From an uncultured Eubacteriales bacterium (GTDB lineage: Bacteria > Bacillota > Clostridia > Oscillospirales > Oscillospiraceae), in contig URDG01000024.1 of assembly GCA_900546515.1 (NCBI GenBank), positions 1 to 40,029 on the forward strand: a stretch of DNA of 40,029 nucleotides. Reading direction: 5' to 3'. Both the position numbers and the translations under genes were made by a program. Of this stretch, positions 37,386-40,029 are shown one piece after another. The notes beneath the pieces were generated by a model. That model did no database searches. It saw only the letters and a program-made list of their open reading frames with translations, and was not told the DNA's origin. The first letter of the stretch is position 1. Every line of letters begins with the position of its first letter.

Positions 37386-38591
37386 TTATGGATTTTTCAC
37401 AATAATCGGGCTTATCCGCCAGTCTTCGCCGCCCTTTCTCTCCCCTTCTGCCCTATATCCGAGCACATACAGGTCATGTGCGTATACGCCGGTGGCGAAC
37501 ACATCCATGCACTCGGATGAAAGCATTTTTGCTGTTGCGGGCTTTGTAATTACCGGAACAGATGCATTATCCTGTATCCGGCGCAGCGCAGCGCACCCGC
37601 GTTCGTTAGCCGCGAGCACACGTATATACGGCGGCACGCCGCTGTTCATTCCCGCCTTGACGCCAAGCGCAGCGCACATGCACATCCGGCGAATCCGTGA
37701 AAGTGCATAACGCTTGGTTTTGGCGGCGGCCATCACCGCGTTGAGATTCGTCTCCTCATGCGCCGCACGGTACAGTCTCTCCCCGACGCCGTTGCCTGCG
37801 TCCGGTATCAGTCTGAAATCGGCCTCGCTGAGCATACGAAGGCGCGACATCACCGCAAGCTCCGTCCTCTCCGCGTCTATAATGCGTCCCTTGCGCTGCT
37901 CCGCGGCATAGACCGCCGCCGCAGTGCCGGGCAGGAAGGCGTTCACATCCTCACCGCGCGCAGTCATGCGCCTTATCTCGGCGGCAGACTTCGGCCCCTC
38001 GCCGCCGTACCGGTCGTGTCCGCTGCCCTCGCGGCGCACCGTCATGGGCTTCATGTCAACGCCGAGACTGCGTATGGCTTTCAGATACTCGACCGCAAGG
38101 ATATTGTTCGGCTGTTCAAGAAGCTTTGCCGCATCCCCTGCCTTCGCCTCCACCGCGCGCTGCCGGGCGGCGGCGTATGACATATTTCCGTCCGCTGCGA
38201 GTATGTCCTTTGTCTTATATATAATGTCCTGTGACAGGAGTATCTCCGCAAGCGCTTCAAGCGGTTCTGTTTCGCCCGCCTCGCTCCCGAAGCTCAGCTT
38301 CTCCGCCCCTGCGGCGGCAAGCATGCCGACCGCGCCGCGCGCGAAGCCCTCCGCCGACGACAGCGCCCACGGCAGCGGCAGCTCCAGCACGAGATCCGCG
38401 CCGCTGCGGCATGCGGCCTCGGCACGCGCGAATTTTGAGTACATCGCGGCCTCTCCGCGCTGCACAAAATCGCCCGACATCGCACAGATTATGGCGCAGT
38501 CCTCGCCCTCTGCGGCGCGCGTGGCGCGGATATGGTAGTCATGTCCAAGGTGAAAAGGATTGTATTCCGCGACAATTCCGATAATATTCAT
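37386..38591 (-). CDS. tmcAL: tRNA(Met) cytidine acetate ligase
   Basis: This 401-residue enzyme of the nucleotidyltransferase superfamily uses acetate and ATP to acetylate the wobble cytidine of elongator tRNA-Met. It has the N-terminal adenylation motif Ala-Glu-Tyr-Asn-Pro-Phe-His-Leu-Gly-His (8-17), with His14 and His17. The Met-Ser-Gly-Asp-Phe-Val-Gln-Arg-Gly-Glu block and the Glu-Leu-Pro-Leu-Pro segment are also conserved in the YlbM family. The ATG at 38591 has GGGGG 7 bases upstream; the frame opens 5 codons earlier. It diverges from ackA. Both deal with acetate, and tmcAL (ylbM) is commonly found near acetate kinase or rpmF in Firmicutes. A weak A/T-flanked hairpin lies directly after the stop codon. 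Confidence 0.94.
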   Translation of the reverse strand: MNIIGIVAEYNPFHLGHDYHIRATRAAEGEDCAIICAMSGDFVQRGEAAMYSKFARAEAACRSGADLVLELPLPWALSSAEGFARGAVGMLAAAGAEKLSFGSEAGETEPLEALAEILLSQDIIYKTKDILAADGNMSYAAARQRAVEAKAGDAAKLLEQPNNILAVEYLKAIRSLGVDMKPMTVRREGSGHDRYGGEGPKSAAEIRRMTARGEDVNAFLPGTAAAVYAAEQRKGRIIDAERTELAVMSRLRMLSEADFRLIPDAGNGVGERLYRAAHEETNLNAVMAAAKTKRYALSRIRRMCMCAALGVKAGMNSGVPPYIRVLAANERGCAALRRIQDNASVPVITKPATAKMLSSECMDVFATGVYAHDLYVLGYRAEGERKGGEDWRISPIIVKNP

Positions 38592-38613
38592 TCTGTTCCC
38601 CCGCAAAAAACAC

Positions 38614-38641
38614 TTGCGTTTTCATATAAATGTATTAAAAT
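38614..38641 (+). promoter_or_regulatory. Candidate promoter of ackA
   Basis: TTGCGT (38614-38619) and TAAAAT (38636-38641) are separated by 16 bases, in the 111-base divergent gap and about 60 bases before the ackA start. Confidence 0.5.
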
Positions 38642-38702
38642 AGGTTCTGCGGTATATTTTACTTAATTCTGGCGACATTTACAATAGAAAGGAATAGAAT
38701 AC

Positions 38703-39902
38703 ATGAAAATTCTTGTTATCAACGCCGGCAGCTCCTCTCTGAAGTATCAGCTTTTCGACATGGATACCGAGCAGGTCATGGCAAAGGGCCTGTGCGAGCG
38801 TATCGGCATAGACGGTCACCTCAAGCACACCCCGCTCGTCGGCGGCAAGCCCGTGTTCAGCGAAAATATCCCGATGCCCACTCATTCCGAGGCTATTGCA
38901 GCCGTCATCGACAAGCTCACCAGCCCCGAGTACGGCGTTGTTTCCTCAATGAAGGAGATAGACGCAGTTGGTCACCGCGTGGTCCACGGCGGAGAGAAGT
39001 TTGCAAACTCCGTCAAGATTGACGATGCCGTTATGGCTGCTATCGACGAGTGCACTCCGTTTGCACCTCTGCACAATCCCGCAAACATCACCGGCATAAA
39101 CGCCTGCAAGGCTGTTATGGGCAACGACATCCCCATGGTCGCCGTGTTTGACACTGCGTTCCATCAGACCATGCCCGGCAAGGCATACATGTACGCTGTC
39201 CCGTATGAATACTACGAGAAGGACGGCGTCCGCCGCTATGGCTTCCACGGCACCTCTCATCGCTATGTCTCCGCACGCTGCGCAGAGCTCATGGGCAAGC
39301 CCATTGAAGAGCTCAAGATCGTTTCGTGCCACATGGGCAACGGCTCTTCCATCTGCGCCGTTGACGGCGGCAAGTGCGTTGACACCTCCATGGGCTTCAC
39401 TCCGCTGGTCGGCCTGCCGATGGGCACCCGCTGCGGCGACCTCGACCCGGGCGTCATGCAGTACCTGATGCACAAATACGGTTACGACATCGACGAGATG
39501 CTCAACATCCTCAACAAGAAGTCCGGCGTGCAGGGCATTTCCGGCGTTTCCTCCGACTTCCGTGATCTCGACGCGGCAGCCGAGTCCGGCAACGAGCGTG
39601 CAAAGCTCGCCCTTGATATGTTCGCATACTGGGTGGCCAAGGTCGCAGGCTCCTATGTCGCCGCAATGAACGGCGTGGACGCTATCGTCTTTACCGCCGG
39701 TGTCGGCGAAAACAGCAAAGAGACCCGTTCCGCTATCTGCGAGTACTTCGGCTACCTTGGCGTCTCCATTGATGAGGCCGCAAACGCGAAGCGCGGTGAG
39801 GACATTATGATCTCCACCCCCGACTCCAAGGTAAAAGTTTTCGTCATACCCACCAACGAGGAGCTCGTTATCGCGCGCGACACCAAGGCTATCATCGGCT
39901 AA
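38703..39902 (+). CDS. ackA: Acetate kinase
   Basis: This 399-residue ASKHA-family kinase converts acetyl phosphate and ADP to acetate and ATP, the ATP-yielding end step of acetogenic fermentation. Diagnostic segments are the N-terminal VINAGSSSLKYQLFD, GHRVVHGGEKF, the acetate pocket FDTAFHQTMP, GFHGTSHRYVS, the phosphate-binding CHMGNGSSICAV, MGTRCGDLDPG, and the C-terminal FTAGVGENS with a conserved Arg nearby. The length is normal. AAAGGA lies about 9 bases before the ATG. No phosphotransacetylase gene (pta) lies immediately downstream within the window. Confidence 0.97.
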   Translation: MKILVINAGSSSLKYQLFDMDTEQVMAKGLCERIGIDGHLKHTPLVGGKPVFSENIPMPTHSEAIAAVIDKLTSPEYGVVSSMKEIDAVGHRVVHGGEKFANSVKIDDAVMAAIDECTPFAPLHNPANITGINACKAVMGNDIPMVAVFDTAFHQTMPGKAYMYAVPYEYYEKDGVRRYGFHGTSHRYVSARCAELMGKPIEELKIVSCHMGNGSSICAVDGGKCVDTSMGFTPLVGLPMGTRCGDLDPGVMQYLMHKYGYDIDEMLNILNKKSGVQGISGVSSDFRDLDAAAESGNERAKLALDMFAYWVAKVAGSYVAAMNGVDAIVFTAGVGENSKETRSAICEYFGYLGVSIDEAANAKRGEDIMISTPDSKVKVFVIPTNEELVIARDTKAIIG

Positions 39903-39939
39903 GCGCAGCGTCCCTGTGAAACTTATATAAAGCACAAAA

Positions 39940-40006
39940 ACAGCCTCGGACCGGTTTCCCGGTCTGAGGCTGTACAGACTGTCAAAAAATCATTTTTGCC
40001 AGTCTG
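39940..40006 (+). terminator. Tandem hairpins after ackA
   Basis: The first hairpin has 15-base arms (39940-39954 and 39959-39973, one G-U wobble) and a TTTC loop. The second has CAGACTG/CAGTCTG arms (39975-39981 and 40000-40006) with an inner CAAAAA/TTTTTG stem. Neither has a clean U-run directly after it, so termination is likely but not certain. The second unit might belong to a dispersed repeat. Confidence 0.5.
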
Positions 40007-40029
40007 CTTGAAAATCTGAACTTTTTTGA

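Noticed and set aside
1..40029. tRNA, rRNA, CRISPR array or toxin-antitoxin pair
   Set aside because: No cloverleaf-like sequence, regular repeat-spacer pattern or recognisable toxin/antitoxin pair was found on either strand by reading. A tRNAscan or CRISPR search would be decisive.

Overview
The window reads as a chromosomal segment of a GC-rich, anaerobic, Gram-positive Firmicute, most likely a gut clostridium of the Oscillospiraceae type. The indications are LPXTG-anchored surface pili with sortases, an FtsK/TepA neighbourhood like that of Bacillota, RqcH, mini-RNase III, a FeoA-FeoA-FeoB locus with DtxR-type regulators, and acetate kinase beside tmcAL. The family-level placement is inference. 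Genes are dense, ribosome binding sites are mostly strong GGAGG types, and GTG or TTG starts occur. No rRNA, tRNA, CRISPR array or complete insertion sequence was seen, and no gene-free stretch exceeds about 300 bases.

Left edge (1-996): very AT-rich DNA holding two conjugation genes of a Tn1549/CTn-type integrative element, a PrgI-like protein cut by the window edge and a frameshifted VirB6/TrbL-like protein. Composition changes abruptly at about 980-997, so this is either an element fragment or an assembly or recombination junction. 997-5849, minus strand: pgk-tpiA-gpmI followed by an Fe-S scaffold-like gene, with trmL upstream. 6058-6948, plus strand: a PflX-type radical SAM protein.

6992-15576, minus strand: a complete sortase-assembled pilus operon. 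In transcription order it encodes a cytoplasmic coiled-coil protein, a dedicated type I signal peptidase, a large mosaic tip protein (His/Cys repeats, CHAP, vWA, SpaA-like domain, LPDTG), the major pilin (LPSTG), a class C sortase, a basal pilin (LPQTG) and a second sortase. A strong stem-loop separates the major pilin from its sortase. An FMN-dependent alpha-hydroxy-acid oxidase with a Cys-rich N-terminus diverges from this operon.

17022-21580: a ferrous-iron locus. A DtxR-family repressor diverges from feoA-feoA-feoB and a FeoB-associated Cys-rich peptide, followed by a second DtxR-like protein lacking the metal ligands and a small HMA-domain protein. Two identical GTTAA-N6-TTAAC palindromes lie in the divergent control region.

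21632-32115, minus strand: rqcH and mrnC; ftsK, uppP and tepA; then prfA, a Sua5-CoaE fusion and an M18 aminopeptidase. The tepA ribosome binding site lies inside the terminator hairpin of the aminopeptidase gene. 32170-37343, minus strand: a complete branched-chain amino acid ABC importer (livK-H-M-G-F) with its promoter, an internal attenuator-like terminator and a final terminator. 37386-39902: tmcAL (minus) diverging from ackA (plus), followed by tandem hairpins at the right edge.
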